25,185 nucleotides of DNA from an uncultured Lachnoclostridium sp. (GTDB lineage: Bacteria > Bacillota > Clostridia > Lachnospirales > Lachnospiraceae), in NCBI GenBank assembly GCA_948330435.1, contig CAOJBY010000040.1, positions 1 through 25,185 on the forward strand, written 5' to 3'. Both the position numbers and the translations under genes were made by a program. Shown here piece by piece: positions 13,388-20,789 of this stretch (position 1 is the stretch's first letter; each line of letters opens with the position of its first letter). The notes under the pieces were generated by a model. It saw only the letters and a program-made list of their open reading frames with translations, was not told the origin of the DNA and did not search any database.

Positions 13388-13756
13388 CTACTTTTTCTTA
13401 TTTGCTACTGTTCTCTTGGGACCTTTTCTTGTTCTTGCGTTAGTCTTAGTCTTCTGACCGCGTACCGGAAGTCCCTTACGGTGACGAATACCTCTGTAGC
13501 ATCCGATCTCCTGCAAACGCTTGATGTTCATGGCAATCTCACGTCTCAAGTCACCCTCTACCTGATAATCCGCATCGATTACGGCACTGATTCTGCGAAC
13601 CTCATCGTCTGTCAGATCTCTTACACGGGTATCCGGGTTTACTTTTGCTGCTTCCAGGATCTTGTTTGCACTGGCACGGCCAATACCGTACACATAGGTC
13701 AAACCGATCTCCACACGTTTTTCTCTTGGTAAGTCTACACCAGAAATACGAGCCAT
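13388..13756 (-). CDS. rpsM: 30S ribosomal protein S13
   Basis: 122 residues starting MARISGVDLPREKRVEIGLT, with the helix-two-turn-helix motif YVYGIGRASANKILEAAKV, and the basic tail (RGIRHRKGLPVRGQKTKTNA then RTRKGPKRTVANKKK) that reaches the decoding-site tRNAs. It contacts S19 and L5 across the subunit interface. The start follows GGAGGAATAATCA. The 266-bp spacer before it carries hairpins close to this ribosome binding site, so its translation may be controlled. Confidence 0.98.
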   Translation of the reverse strand: MARISGVDLPREKRVEIGLTYVYGIGRASANKILEAAKVNPDTRVRDLTDDEVRRISAVIDADYQVEGDLRREIAMNIKRLQEIGCYRGIRHRKGLPVRGQKTKTNARTRKGPKRTVANKKK

Positions 13757-14022
13757 TTGATTATTCCTCCATACTAAACAATTAGTTCCGGGCGTTTTTT
13801 AATAGGTGCCCGATGACACTTTCCTAAATGGGATATGGACTTCCATATCCAGCCGAATAAAGACCCGGCCTTTCAGATACTCCGCCTCACGCATTTCTCC
13901 GTTTTAAGCAATATCATTGTGAATAATCCTGGTCAAATATATTGTAATCATTGAATCCATTCGTTAAGTCTTCAATGCAGCCGCACAAATATATTTTTTC
14001 ACAGGGATCACTGTTTGCTAAA
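13757..14022 (-). promoter_or_regulatory. Structured spacer between rpmJ and rpsM
   Basis: 266 bp without a gene, unusually long inside a ribosomal operon. On the minus strand a perfect 9-bp hairpin GGATATGGA-AG-TCCATATCC lies at 13831-13850. A second hairpin CGGGC...GCCCG (13789-13812) and a small one ACTAA-TTG-TTTAGT lie just before the rpsM ribosome binding site. No convincing second promoter is visible. By analogy with S4-controlled alpha operon leaders it may be a translational operator; there is no direct evidence for the ligand. Confidence 0.5.
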
Positions 14023-14136
14023 TTATCCCTGCCGCTGTTTGTGCTTTGGATTCTCGCAAATTACTCTGATACTGCCTTTTCTTTTGATGATTTTGCACTT
14101 TTCGCAAATAGGCTTTACAGATGATCTTACTTTCAT
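14023..14136 (-). CDS. rpmJ: 50S ribosomal protein L36 (37 aa)
   Basis: The ATG at 14136 lies 8-9 nt after AAAGGAGG and encodes MKVRSSVKPICEKCKIIKRK, ending in NPKHKQRQG. Cys11, Cys14 and Cys27 with His32 form the zinc site of the C+ form of L36. The length of 37 residues is canonical. It binds 23S rRNA in the large subunit. It is the first gene of the transcript starting near 14301 and precedes rpsM as in other bacteria. The Ser at position 5 (usually Pro) is a small deviation. Confidence 0.97.
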   Translation of the reverse strand: MKVRSSVKPICEKCKIIKRKGSIRVICENPKHKQRQG

Positions 14137-14301
14137 CGTAAAAATCCTCCTTTCACATCTTTCGTTCTCCCGGCATCAAAGGCTTTCTGGGTTTTGAAAG
14201 CTTCAAATGCCTGGAAAACAAGGCATTTCTTGTTGCTGTCTCTTTCGGAATATTAAAAAAGTGCATAAAAACAGGCACAATAATCCCTTGGAGACCATAC
14301 G
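14137..14301 (-). promoter_or_regulatory. Structured 5' leader of the alpha operon
   Basis: About 165 nt between the predicted transcript start and rpmJ. On the minus strand it can form GTGC-loop-GCAC followed by a T-run (14255-14279, terminator-like), AAATGCCT-loop-AGGCATTT (14205-14229) and GCTTTC-loop-GAAAGC (14182-14201). GTCTC (14291-14295) can pair with GAGAC (14239-14243) to enclose the first hairpin. This arrangement suggests attenuation or protein-mediated control. No known riboswitch class is recognised. Confidence 0.55.
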
Positions 14302-14307
14302 TCAAAC

Positions 14308-14336
14308 AGTATAACACCCATGTATTCAAAATGCAA
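14308..14336 (-). promoter_or_regulatory. Promoter of the alpha operon
   Basis: On the minus strand TTGCAT (14331-14336), a 17-nt spacer and TATACT (14308-14313), just downstream of the infA terminator. It separates transcription of rpmJ-rplQ from the S10-spc genes. Confidence 0.85.
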
Positions 14337-14364
14337 GCACTTTTTTAACAAAATACGGAAAATT

Positions 14365-14414
14365 CATAAGAAAAAGAATCCAACCCCTCAGCTTTATAAT
14401 AAGGTTGGATTCTT
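14365..14414 (-). terminator. Strong intrinsic terminator after infA
   Basis: On the minus strand AAGAATCCAACC and GGTTGGATTCTT form a perfect 12-bp stem, with a 17-nt loop, followed by TTTTCTT. It lies 15 bp after the infA stop and should end the long S10-spc transcript. Confidence 0.9.
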
Positions 14415-14429
14415 ATGTTGTTAAATGAT

Positions 14430-14648
14430 CTATTTATCTCTCCAAATAATCCGCCCCTTGGACAAATCATACGGCGACATCTCAATGGTAACCTTATCTC
14501 CTGGAAGAATCCGGATAAAATTCATGCGGAGCTTTCCGCTGATATGTGCCAGCACCTGATGGCCATTCTCCAATTCTACCTGAAACATGGCGTTAGGCAG
14601 CTTCTCCACTACGGTTCCTTCAATTTCGATTACATCTGCTTTTGACAT
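14430..14648 (-). CDS. infA: Translation initiation factor IF-1
   Basis: 72 residues, the standard size: MSKADVIEIEGTVVEKLPNA, then FQVELENGHQVLAHISGKLR and DKVTIEMSPYDLSKGRIIWR form the single S1/OB fold. IF-1 binds the 30S A site and works with IF2 and IF3 in initiation. It lies 18 bp after the KOW-domain gene. A strong terminator follows it, so it is the last gene of the S10-spc transcript. Confidence 0.98.
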   Translation of the reverse strand: MSKADVIEIEGTVVEKLPNAMFQVELENGHQVLAHISGKLRMNFIRILPGDKVTIEMSPYDLSKGRIIWRDK

Positions 14649-14666
14649 CTCTTTCCTCCACTTTGA

Positions 14667-14936
14667 TCAGATTTTAGGCTGTGCGAGCTCTGTCTCATAC
14701 CGTTTGATAGCCCGCTTGATATCGTCATCGTTCTTCTGGTCCGGATTCCAATGCTCCGGCATTTGCTTTATGATCTGAATATGCTTCCATCTCTTTTTCT
14801 TTGGTTTTGACAATGGCCTTTGCCTGCCATCAACTAAATATACATATTCAGGCTCCACTTGCACTATGAGATACAGGCTCCCCTTATCGTGTCCTGCTTT
14901 TGATCTGGCAAACATGCCCGGTACAATACGCTCCAT
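14667..14936 (-). CDS. KOW-domain RNA-binding protein (89 aa)
   Basis: A KOW motif occupies the first half: GMFARSKAGHDKGSLYLIVQ followed by VEPEYVYLVDGRQRPLSKPK. A basic segment KKKRWKHIQIIK and a charged helical end follow. This fold is shared with L14e/L24-type ribosomal proteins. In Clostridia a gene of this kind sits between map and infA, as here. It probably binds RNA, perhaps rRNA in assembly, but the precise role is not known. GGAGGAAGTGAGG lies upstream of the ATG at 14936. It belongs to the S10-spc transcript. Confidence 0.85.
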   Translation of the reverse strand: MERIVPGMFARSKAGHDKGSLYLIVQVEPEYVYLVDGRQRPLSKPKKKRWKHIQIIKQMPEHWNPDQKNDDDIKRAIKRYETELAQPKI

Positions 14937-14961
14937 ATGAACCTCACTTCCTCCGCTTTTC

Positions 14962-15723
14962 TCACATAGGTGAGGAAAGGGTCAGAATCTCTGGTTCGCC
15001 ATTGGTAATCAGTACCGTATTCTCATAGTGGGCGGATAGGGAACCGTCCTCTGTGACAACCGTCCAGTCATCGTCCAGCCAGACTACCTCCCAACCTCCG
15101 GCATTGATCATCGGTTCTATGGCAAGGGTCATTCCCGGCATCAGCTTCACGCCACGCCGCCGCTGACGAAAATTAGGAATCTGGGGGTCCTCATGAAGCT
15201 TTGTACCAATTCCATGCCCTACCAGATCCTGAACCACTCCATATCCAAAAGTATCCGTATAATCATTGATGGCATTGGATATCTCATGAAGATGATGCCC
15301 TGCCTTGGCATATTTGATTCCTTCAAAAAAACTCTGCTTTGTGGCTTTAATTAGCTGTTCTGCTTCCGGGCTAATCTTTCCCACTGCATGGGTTCTGGCT
15401 GCGTCAGAGTGATATCCCTTGTATATAAGCCCCGCATCCAGGCTCACGATATCCCCCTCCTGAAGTATTCTCTCCTTATGAGGAATTCCATGCACTACCT
15501 CATCATTTACCGAAACACAGATAGATGCCGGATAACCGTTGTAGTTGAGAAAGTTTGGAATGCAGCCCCTCTTTCGGATCAGTCGATCCCCATAGCGATC
15601 GATATCCAGCGTAGAGATTCCCGGCTTCACAAAATCCGCAAGCTCGTTATGGACCTCCTCCAGAAGCTTTCCCGCTGTCCGCATCAGTTCGATTTCTCTG
15701 GCAGATTTAATACTCACCGACAT
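14962..15723 (-). CDS. map: Methionine aminopeptidase, type I
   Basis: 253 residues. All metal ligands can be seen: Asp in VSLDAGLIYKG, Asp in YHSDAART, His in LVGHGIGTKLHEDPQIPNF, Glu in MTLAIEPMI and Glu in SAHYENTVLI. The catalytic His in VVHGIPHK is also present. It removes the initiator Met from nascent proteins at the tunnel exit. No N-terminal SH3/zinc extension is seen, so it is the short Ia form. It starts 6 nt after adk; its ribosome binding site (AGGAG) lies inside the end of adk. The next gene follows after 25 bp. Confidence 0.97.
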   Translation of the reverse strand: MSVSIKSAREIELMRTAGKLLEEVHNELADFVKPGISTLDIDRYGDRLIRKRGCIPNFLNYNGYPASICVSVNDEVVHGIPHKERILQEGDIVSLDAGLIYKGYHSDAARTHAVGKISPEAEQLIKATKQSFFEGIKYAKAGHHLHEISNAINDYTDTFGYGVVQDLVGHGIGTKLHEDPQIPNFRQRRRGVKLMPGMTLAIEPMINAGGWEVVWLDDDWTVVTEDGSLSAHYENTVLITNGEPEILTLSSPM

Positions 15724-15729
15724 AATGAT

Positions 15730-16374
15730 TTATGCTCCTAAAATTTTAACAATTGCCTGGAACACAGTTTCCATATCCTGAGTTCCATCTACCTCAGCCA
15801 GCTTTCCCTGACTGCTGTAATATTCAATCAAAGGCTGAGTCTGGCTGTGATAAACGCCAAGACGCTTTGCCACTGTCTCCGGCTTGTCATCATCCCGAAG
15901 AACCAGTTTCTCGCCGCAGCGATCACATATTCCCTCTACCTTTGTAGGAATATGTACGATATGATAGGTTGCACCGCAGGATAAACAAGCACGCCGTCCC
16001 GACATTCGATTAATAATATTTTCATCCGGCACTTCCACATTCACTGCGTAGTCGATACTCTCACCCTTTTCCTCCAGGGCTCTCGTAAGGGCCTCCGCCT
16101 GAGGAATGGTTCTTGGAAAACCATCTAACACATACCCATTTGCACAATCCGGATTCTGAAAACGGTCCATAATCAGCTCCAGGGTTAATTCATCTGGTAC
16201 CAGAAGTCCCTGATCCATATAAGCCTTGGCCTTTGTCCCCAGCTCTGTCCCGTTCTTTATATTTGCTCTGAAAATATCCCCTGTGGAAATATGGGGAATC
16301 TGATATTTGTCAGCTATTTTCTTTGCCTGTGTGCCTTTTCCTGCACCCGGGGCCCCCAACATAATAACTTTCAT
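15730..16374 (-). CDS. adk: Adenylate kinase, zinc-lid form
   Basis: ATG at 16374 (MKVIMLGAPGAGKGTQ) lies 6 nt after AGGAGG; the GTG three bases earlier is not needed. 214 residues with P-loop GAPGAGKGT (7-15), AMP-binding HISTGDIFR and DGFPRT, and a long LID holding CLSCG and CDRCG, four cysteines that bind zinc as in Gram-positive long-form enzymes. It interconverts ATP+AMP and 2 ADP in the cytosol. The order secY-adk-map is classical. A perfect hairpin in the 88-bp spacer upstream may set its expression apart from secY. Confidence 0.98.
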   Translation of the reverse strand: MKVIMLGAPGAGKGTQAKKIADKYQIPHISTGDIFRANIKNGTELGTKAKAYMDQGLLVPDELTLELIMDRFQNPDCANGYVLDGFPRTIPQAEALTRALEEKGESIDYAVNVEVPDENIINRMSGRRACLSCGATYHIVHIPTKVEGICDRCGEKLVLRDDDKPETVAKRLGVYHSQTQPLIEYYSSQGKLAEVDGTQDMETVFQAIVKILGA

Positions 16375-16415
16375 CACGTTCCTCCTGTGTGAATCGCTCT
16401 ACTATAACCTTTGAT

Positions 16416-16443
16416 AGCCTGTACGGAGCTTTCCGTACAGGCT
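16416..16443 (-). other. Perfect 12-bp hairpin between secY and adk
   Basis: On the minus strand AGCCTGTACGGA and TCCGTACAGGCT pair without mismatch around the tetraloop AAGC, 19 bp after the secY stop. No T-run follows, so an RNA processing or stability element is more likely than a terminator. Confidence 0.75.
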
Positions 16444-16462
16444 AATATACATCCTTAATTTC

Positions 16463-17779
16463 TTAATCATTCAAAAAGCCCTTGTAATAGCGTACCGCCA
16501 TCTGTGACTCAATCTGCTTTAAGGTCTCCAATACAACACCAACGATAATAATGATGGAAGTACCTCCAAAGGATACATTGGCTCCAAATACACCGTTAAA
16601 GAAAATTGGAATCACACATACAATAATCAGGCCGATTGCACCAATGAAAACAATATAGTTTAAAATCTTGGTCAAATATTCAGTTGTAGGCCGACCGGGA
16701 CGAATACCAGGTACAAAGCCACCCTGCTTCTTCATATTATCCGCAATCTCCATCGGATTAAAAGTGATGGAAGTGTAGAAATATGCAAAGAATACCACAA
16801 GTACAATATAAAGCAGAAGTCCCAGACTGTAAACCGGCTCTTGTGGATTGCACCAGCTTCCGGAGCTTAAGCCCCTCAAAATCTTACTTCCCACTCCCGT
16901 TCCGCCGCCTTTTCCAAGCAGAGACGCAATCACGCCGGGGAACGACATCAGCGATGATGCAAAAATAACAGGAATAACACCCGCCGTATTCACTTTCATA
17001 GGAATGTGAGTGCTCTGTCCGCCTACCACTTTCCTTCCCTGAAGCTTTTTGCTGTACTGGACGGGAATTCTTCTCTCTCCATCCTGTAGAATAATAACAA
17101 AAACTACTGTTACCAGAATGACCGCAAGAATAATCACTGCTGCAAGGACACCCTTAGCCACGCTTTTATTCTGAATGAACATGGTATACAAACGGTAAAA
17201 GTCATCGGGAATACGTGAAACAATATTCACCAAGAGTACGATAGAAATACCGTTGCCAACACCATTTTGAGTAATACGCTCACCGATCCACATCAAAAAT
17301 GCGGATCCGGCGGTCAGTGTAATTACTACAACAGCCATATTATACCAGGTAGGATTCTCCAACAAGCCCTGTCCACCAAAACCGATAGTCATGGCTGCTC
17401 CCTCAATCAATGCCAATACAATGGTCACATACCGGGTAATATTCTGGATTTTCTTTCTTCCGTCTTCTCCATCTTTCTGCATCTCTTCCAGCTTTGGAAT
17501 GGCAATGGTAAGGAGTTGCATAATAATGGAGGACGTAATATAGGGGTTGATACCTAACGAAAATAATGACATACTTGCCAGGGAGCCGCCGGTAAAGGAA
17601 TCAATGAGATTGAATGCATCACCGGTATTCTGGGCCAGCCACTGAGCAAGGAAAGTTCTGTTGACACCCGGAACGGGAAGCTGTGAACCCAGCCGGATGA
17701 CCATGATCATCAGAAAGGTAAACAGCAGCTTCTGCCGGATCTCTTTAATTTTAAATGCGTTCTGTAATGTTTTAAACAT
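16463..17779 (-). CDS. secY: Preprotein translocase subunit SecY
   Basis: 438 residues with ten hydrophobic segments. The first is in LLFTFLMIMVIRLGSQLPVP; the plug region holds DSFTGGSLASMSLFSLGINP, and PYITSSIIMQLL follows. Later loops carry QNGVGNGISIVL, QDGERRIPVQYSKKL with the cytoplasmic loop arginines, and FAYFYTSITFNPMEIADNMK. SecY forms the channel of the Sec translocon in the cytoplasmic membrane with SecE and SecG. Its start overlaps the rplO stop as TAATG, so it is translationally coupled. Length and topology are normal. Confidence 0.98.
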   Translation of the reverse strand: MFKTLQNAFKIKEIRQKLLFTFLMIMVIRLGSQLPVPGVNRTFLAQWLAQNTGDAFNLIDSFTGGSLASMSLFSLGINPYITSSIIMQLLTIAIPKLEEMQKDGEDGRKKIQNITRYVTIVLALIEGAAMTIGFGGQGLLENPTWYNMAVVVITLTAGSAFLMWIGERITQNGVGNGISIVLLVNIVSRIPDDFYRLYTMFIQNKSVAKGVLAAVIILAVILVTVVFVIILQDGERRIPVQYSKKLQGRKVVGGQSTHIPMKVNTAGVIPVIFASSLMSFPGVIASLLGKGGGTGVGSKILRGLSSGSWCNPQEPVYSLGLLLYIVLVVFFAYFYTSITFNPMEIADNMKKQGGFVPGIRPGRPTTEYLTKILNYIVFIGAIGLIIVCVIPIFFNGVFGANVSFGGTSIIIIVGVVLETLKQIESQMAVRYYKGFLND

Positions 17780-18219
17780 TAGATCACCTCAGCTTTTCCA
17801 CCAAGAGCCTCAATTTTGGCTTTTGCGCCCTCTGAGAAAGCATTTGCCTGAACAGTCAGCTTCTTTGTCAGTTCTCCGTTACCAAGGATCTTAACACCAT
17901 CACGGGGATTCTTAACAATGCCCTGCTCCAACAGTGTCTCTACCGAAACAACTGTATCATTTTCAAAAACTTCCAGAGCACTTACATTGATTCCAACGAT
18001 AATCTTAGAATTGCGATTTGTAAAGCCTCTTTTCGGAAGTCTTCTGTATAAGGGCATCTGGCCGCCCTCAAAGCCCGGTCTTGGCGCTCCGGAACGAGCT
18101 TTCTGTCCCTTATGTCCCTTACCGGCTGTCTTACCATTTCCTGAACCGTGTCCGCGGCCTCTTCTGAAGTTATTGCTCTGCTTGGAGCCTTCAGCATACT
18201 GTAAGTTTGATAAGTCCAT
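17779..18219 (-). CDS. rplO: 50S ribosomal protein L15
   Basis: 146 residues with a glycine/arginine-rich N-terminal extension (RRGRGHGSGNGKTAGKGHKG then QKARSGAPRPGFEGGQMPLY) that threads through 23S rRNA, and a C-terminal globular part ending KAKIEALGGKAEVI. It assembles late in the 50S. It overlaps secY by one base and follows rpmD after 28 bp. Start preceded by AATAGGAGGTGTCACA. Confidence 0.98.
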   Translation of the reverse strand: MDLSNLQYAEGSKQSNNFRRGRGHGSGNGKTAGKGHKGQKARSGAPRPGFEGGQMPLYRRLPKRGFTNRNSKIIVGINVSALEVFENDTVVSVETLLEQGIVKNPRDGVKILGNGELTKKLTVQANAFSEGAKAKIEALGGKAEVI

Positions 18220-18247
18220 TGTGACACCTCCTATTTAAAGTCCCTAA

Positions 18248-18430
18248 CTAAACTTCTTCTACCTTAACTAAATGTCTTACGTGCCAAATCATCCCTCTGA
18301 CTGCCTCGTTATCAGGCATCTCAACGGTCTTGTGAAGCTTTCTAAGACCCAGGGCCTCAACCGTTGCTTTCTGCTTGGGAACAGCACCAATCGGAGATTT
18401 CACTAAGGTAATTTTTAATTTATCTGCCAT
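18248..18430 (-). CDS. rpmD: 50S ribosomal protein L30
   Basis: 60 residues, the short bacterial form: KLKITLVKSPIGAVPKQKAT, then LGLRKLHKTVEMPDNEAVRG and a C-terminal strand WHVRHLVKVEEV. It binds 23S and 5S rRNA region in the 50S. It lies between rpsE and rplO in the conserved spc order, 12 bp after rpsE, with CTAGGAGGAAACAG before the ATG. Confidence 0.98.
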   Translation of the reverse strand: MADKLKITLVKSPIGAVPKQKATVEALGLRKLHKTVEMPDNEAVRGMIWHVRHLVKVEEV

Positions 18431-18442
18431 GTCTGTTTCCTC

Positions 18443-18952
18443 CTAGTTCGTAATCTCTTCAACAGATTTGCCGCGATTCTTCGCAACTTCCTCCGGAGTC
18501 TTCAGAGCCTTCAGTCCTGCGATAGTTGCCAGAACAACGTTCTGCTTGTTGTTAGAGCCTAAGGACTTGGTACGGATGTTCTTGATGCCGGCAAGTTCCA
18601 GCACATTACGAGCAGGACCTCCTGCGATAACACCGGTACCTTCCGGAGCTCTCTTTAACAGTACGGATGCACTGCCAAACTTTCCGATAAAATCATGTGT
18701 GATACTGTTGTTCTCGTCAATCGCTACCGTGATCAGCTTCTTCATGGCATCCTCTTTGCCCTTGCGGATTGCTTCCGGAATCTCGGTGGCCTTTCCAAGA
18801 CCTGCTCCGACATGGCCATTGCCGTCTCCCACAACTACCAAAGCTGTGAAACGCATGGTACGACCGCCCTTGACAGTCTTGCTTACACGCTTGATTGACA
18901 CTACTTTATCCGTTAATTCCAACTGGCTCGGATCAATAATCTCATGTCTCAT
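18443..18952 (-). CDS. rpsE: 30S ribosomal protein S5
   Basis: 169 residues. The start at 18952 (MRHEIIDPSQLELTDKVVSI) follows GGAAGGAAAAGACAC. An upstream extension to 19057 would overlap rplR and is not conserved. The family core is visible: RVSKTVKGGRTMRFTALVVV, GDGNGHVGAGLGKATEIPEA, and the C-terminal APEGTGVIAGGPARNVLELA. S5 contributes to the mRNA entry channel helicase and to decoding fidelity. It lies 19 bp after rplR. Confidence 0.97.
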   Translation of the reverse strand: MRHEIIDPSQLELTDKVVSIKRVSKTVKGGRTMRFTALVVVGDGNGHVGAGLGKATEIPEAIRKGKEDAMKKLITVAIDENNSITHDFIGKFGSASVLLKRAPEGTGVIAGGPARNVLELAGIKNIRTKSLGSNNKQNVVLATIAGLKALKTPEEVAKNRGKSVEEITN

Positions 18953-18971
18953 GTGTCTTTTCCTTCCTTTC

Positions 18972-19340
18972 CTAGAATTCCAATCCAGCCCCACGGGCTG
19001 CATCTGCCAATGCCTGAATCTTACCCTGATATATAAAGCCGCCTCTATCAAAGACAACTACCTTAATACCTTTGTCCAGGGCCTTTTTAGCAATTACTTT
19101 TCCCAGGTATGCTGCCGCATCAACGTTGTTCGTCTTCTCCAGCTCCGCCTTTACATCCTTCTCCAGGGTAGAGGCTGCAACAAGAGTATTGCCGACCGTA
19201 TCGTCAATAATTTGAGCATACATATGATTATTACTTCTAAACACAGCCAGACGCGGTCTTTCAGCAGTGCCGCTGATATGATTACGTATTTTTCTATGTT
19301 TATTCTGGCGAACTACGCTTCTTGTCTTTTTGCTAACCAT
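18972..19340 (-). CDS. rplR: 50S ribosomal protein L18
   Basis: 122 residues: basic N-terminus MVSKKTRSVVRQNKHRKIRN, then the core GTAERPRLAVFRSNNHMYAQ, AKKALDKGIKVVVFDRGGFI and the C-terminal YQGKIQALADAARGAGLEF. L18 carries 5S rRNA into the central protuberance with L5. It lies between rplF (17 bp) and rpsE (19 bp), the standard spc order. Confidence 0.98.
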   Translation of the reverse strand: MVSKKTRSVVRQNKHRKIRNHISGTAERPRLAVFRSNNHMYAQIIDDTVGNTLVAASTLEKDVKAELEKTNNVDAAAYLGKVIAKKALDKGIKVVVFDRGGFIYQGKIQALADAARGAGLEF

Positions 19341-19357
19341 TCTTATACTCTCCTTAC

Positions 19358-19897
19358 TTATTTCTTACCGGTCTTACCAACTTTACGTCTGATCACTTCA
19401 TCAGCATACTTGATACCCTTGCCCTTGTAAGGTTCCGGTCTCCTCTTATCTCTGATTTCCGCTGCGTATTGGCCAACCTTTTCTTTGTCGATTCCCTTTA
19501 CGGTGATCTTGTTACCGTCTACTACAGACTCCAGGCCTTCCGGATCAATCATCTCTACCGGATGAGAGTATCCAAGGGACAATGTCAGCTTGTTGCCTGA
19601 CTTGGCAGCTCTGTAACCGACACCGTTCACCTCCAGAACCTTCTCATATCCCTGGCTTACACCCACTACCATGTTATGAATCAAGGTTCTTGTCAGACCA
19701 TGTAAGGATTTCATTTTCTTTAAATCATTTGGTCTTGTAACTACTACATGACCGTCCTCTAATTTGATTTCCATTTCTTCGGGTAATACTCTCTCAAGAG
19801 TTCCCTTGGGACCTTTTACGGTCACTTTGTTGCCCTCTGCAATGTCAACTGTGACACCCGCAGGAATGGCAACCGGCAGTCTTCCGATTCGTGACAT
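19358..19897 (-). CDS. rplF: 50S ribosomal protein L6
   Basis: 179 residues with the two duplicated beta domains: MSRIGRLPVAIPAGVTVDIA, then VKGPKGTLERVLPEEMEIKL in the first and GVGYRAAKSGNKLTLSLGYS in the second, with the C-terminal signature EPYKGKGIKYADEVIRRKVG. It sits near the factor-binding centre of the 50S. Its ribosome binding site is TTAGGAGGTAAATT. The gene is separated from rpsH by a spacer of about 265 bp, abnormally long for this junction. Confidence 0.98.
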   Translation of the reverse strand: MSRIGRLPVAIPAGVTVDIAEGNKVTVKGPKGTLERVLPEEMEIKLEDGHVVVTRPNDLKKMKSLHGLTRTLIHNMVVGVSQGYEKVLEVNGVGYRAAKSGNKLTLSLGYSHPVEMIDPEGLESVVDGNKITVKGIDKEKVGQYAAEIRDKRRPEPYKGKGIKYADEVIRRKVGKTGKK

Positions 19898-19918
19898 ACC
19901 AATTTACCTCCTAATAAC

Positions 19919-20163
19919 TTAAATTCTCGGAGAGAATGCTTTGTTCTCTCTGTTTTCAGTATGAACACTTAGTGAAGGCAAGCTGCAAGTGCCTTCTAAA
20001 CTTAGTGCGAATCTGCACCTGAACACTGGCTGTGAACACTTAGCGAAATTTATTGAGCTTAGTGTGAACGCCCGCCTGAACACTTGGTGAGACAACAGTC
20101 GAACCCAGTGATCAGTGCGTTTCCTTGTGATCATGGTGCTTCCTTATAAAAATTCTCAGCCAA
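19919..20163. repeat. Spacer of imperfect palindromic repeats between rpsH and rplF
   Basis: About seven copies of variants of TGAACACTTAGTGA (clear ones at 19962-19975, 20032-20045 and 20077-20090; shorter or reversed ones near 20000, 20020, 20057 and 20100) recur every 15-36 bp. The core CACTTAGTG is itself nearly palindromic. On the minus strand GAAGGCA-loop-TGCCTTC also forms a 7-bp hairpin near 19974-19996. A 71-codon frame crosses it but its translation merely follows the repeat. It may be a dispersed intergenic repeat or a protein- or RNA-based control element. Confidence 0.65.
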
Positions 20164-20571
20164 CTACCAGATGAAAGCCAGTACCTCTCCGCCAACACCC
20201 TGAGCACGGGCTTCTTTATCAGTAATTACGCCCTTGTTGGTGGAAATAATTGCAATTCCAAGCCCCCCAAGTACCTTGGGCAGCTCTTCCTTATTCGCAT
20301 ATACCCGCAGACCCGGCTTGGAAATTCTCTTAAGACCGGAGATAATCTTCTCGTTCTTGTCCTTTCCATACTTCAAGGTGATACGGATGGTCTTGAAGTT
20401 TCCGTCCTCTACAAGGTCATACTTTGCAATGTATCCCTCATCTACCAGGATGTTTGCGATCGCAATCTTCATCTTGGAAGCGGGAACGTCAACTGTATCA
20501 TGTTTTGCAGTATTTGCATTACGAATTCTTGTAAGCATATCTGCAATGGGATCATTCGTTGTCAATGCCAT
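20164..20571 (-). CDS. rpsH: 30S ribosomal protein S8
   Basis: 135 residues: N-terminal TNDPIADMLTRIRNANTAKH, middle KMKIAIANILVDEGYIAKYD, C-terminal RVYANKEELPKVLGGLGIAI and STNKGVITDKEARAQGVGGE, ending in VLAFIW. S8 binds helix 21 of 16S rRNA and in E. coli represses the spc operon by binding its mRNA at rplE. The start follows AAAGGAGGCAAATATCA. It lies 15 bp after rpsN. Confidence 0.98.
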   Translation of the reverse strand: MALTTNDPIADMLTRIRNANTAKHDTVDVPASKMKIAIANILVDEGYIAKYDLVEDGNFKTIRITLKYGKDKNEKIISGLKRISKPGLRVYANKEELPKVLGGLGIAIISTNKGVITDKEARAQGVGGEVLAFIW

Positions 20572-20586
20572 TGATATTTGCCTCCT

Positions 20587-20772
20587 TTACCAGCTTGCCT
20601 TCTTTACGCCAGGGATCTGTCCTTTATATGCTAACTCACGGAAGCAGATTCTGCAGATTCCGTATTTTCTCAGATATGCGTGCGGACGACCGCAAATTCT
20701 ACAGCGGTTGTATTCTCTTACTGCGAATTTCTGTTTCCGCTGCTGCTTAATCTTCATTGCTGTCTTAGCCAT
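20587..20772 (-). CDS. rpsN: 30S ribosomal protein S14, zinc-binding type Z
   Basis: 61 residues, the short zinc form: CRICGRPHAYLRKYGICRIC contains both CxxC pairs (four cysteines) and is followed by FRELAYKGQIPGVKKASW. The N-terminal MAKTAMKIKQQRKQKFAVRE is basic. S14 helps form the A-site side of the 30S head. The type Z form is usual in Bacillota. It lies 17 bp after rplE and 15 bp before rpsH. Confidence 0.98.
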   Translation of the reverse strand: MAKTAMKIKQQRKQKFAVREYNRCRICGRPHAYLRKYGICRICFRELAYKGQIPGVKKASW

Positions 20773-20789
20773 GAAATTTCCCTCCTATA

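Noticed and set aside
18468..19430. 320-codon plus-strand frame
   Set aside because: It is antisense to rpsE, rplR and the end of rplF, which are certain genes; the frame is a by-product of their codon use.
19919..20134. 71-codon minus-strand frame in the rpsH-rplF spacer
   Set aside because: Its translation follows the palindromic repeat and has no protein-like pattern; the ribosome binding site is weak.
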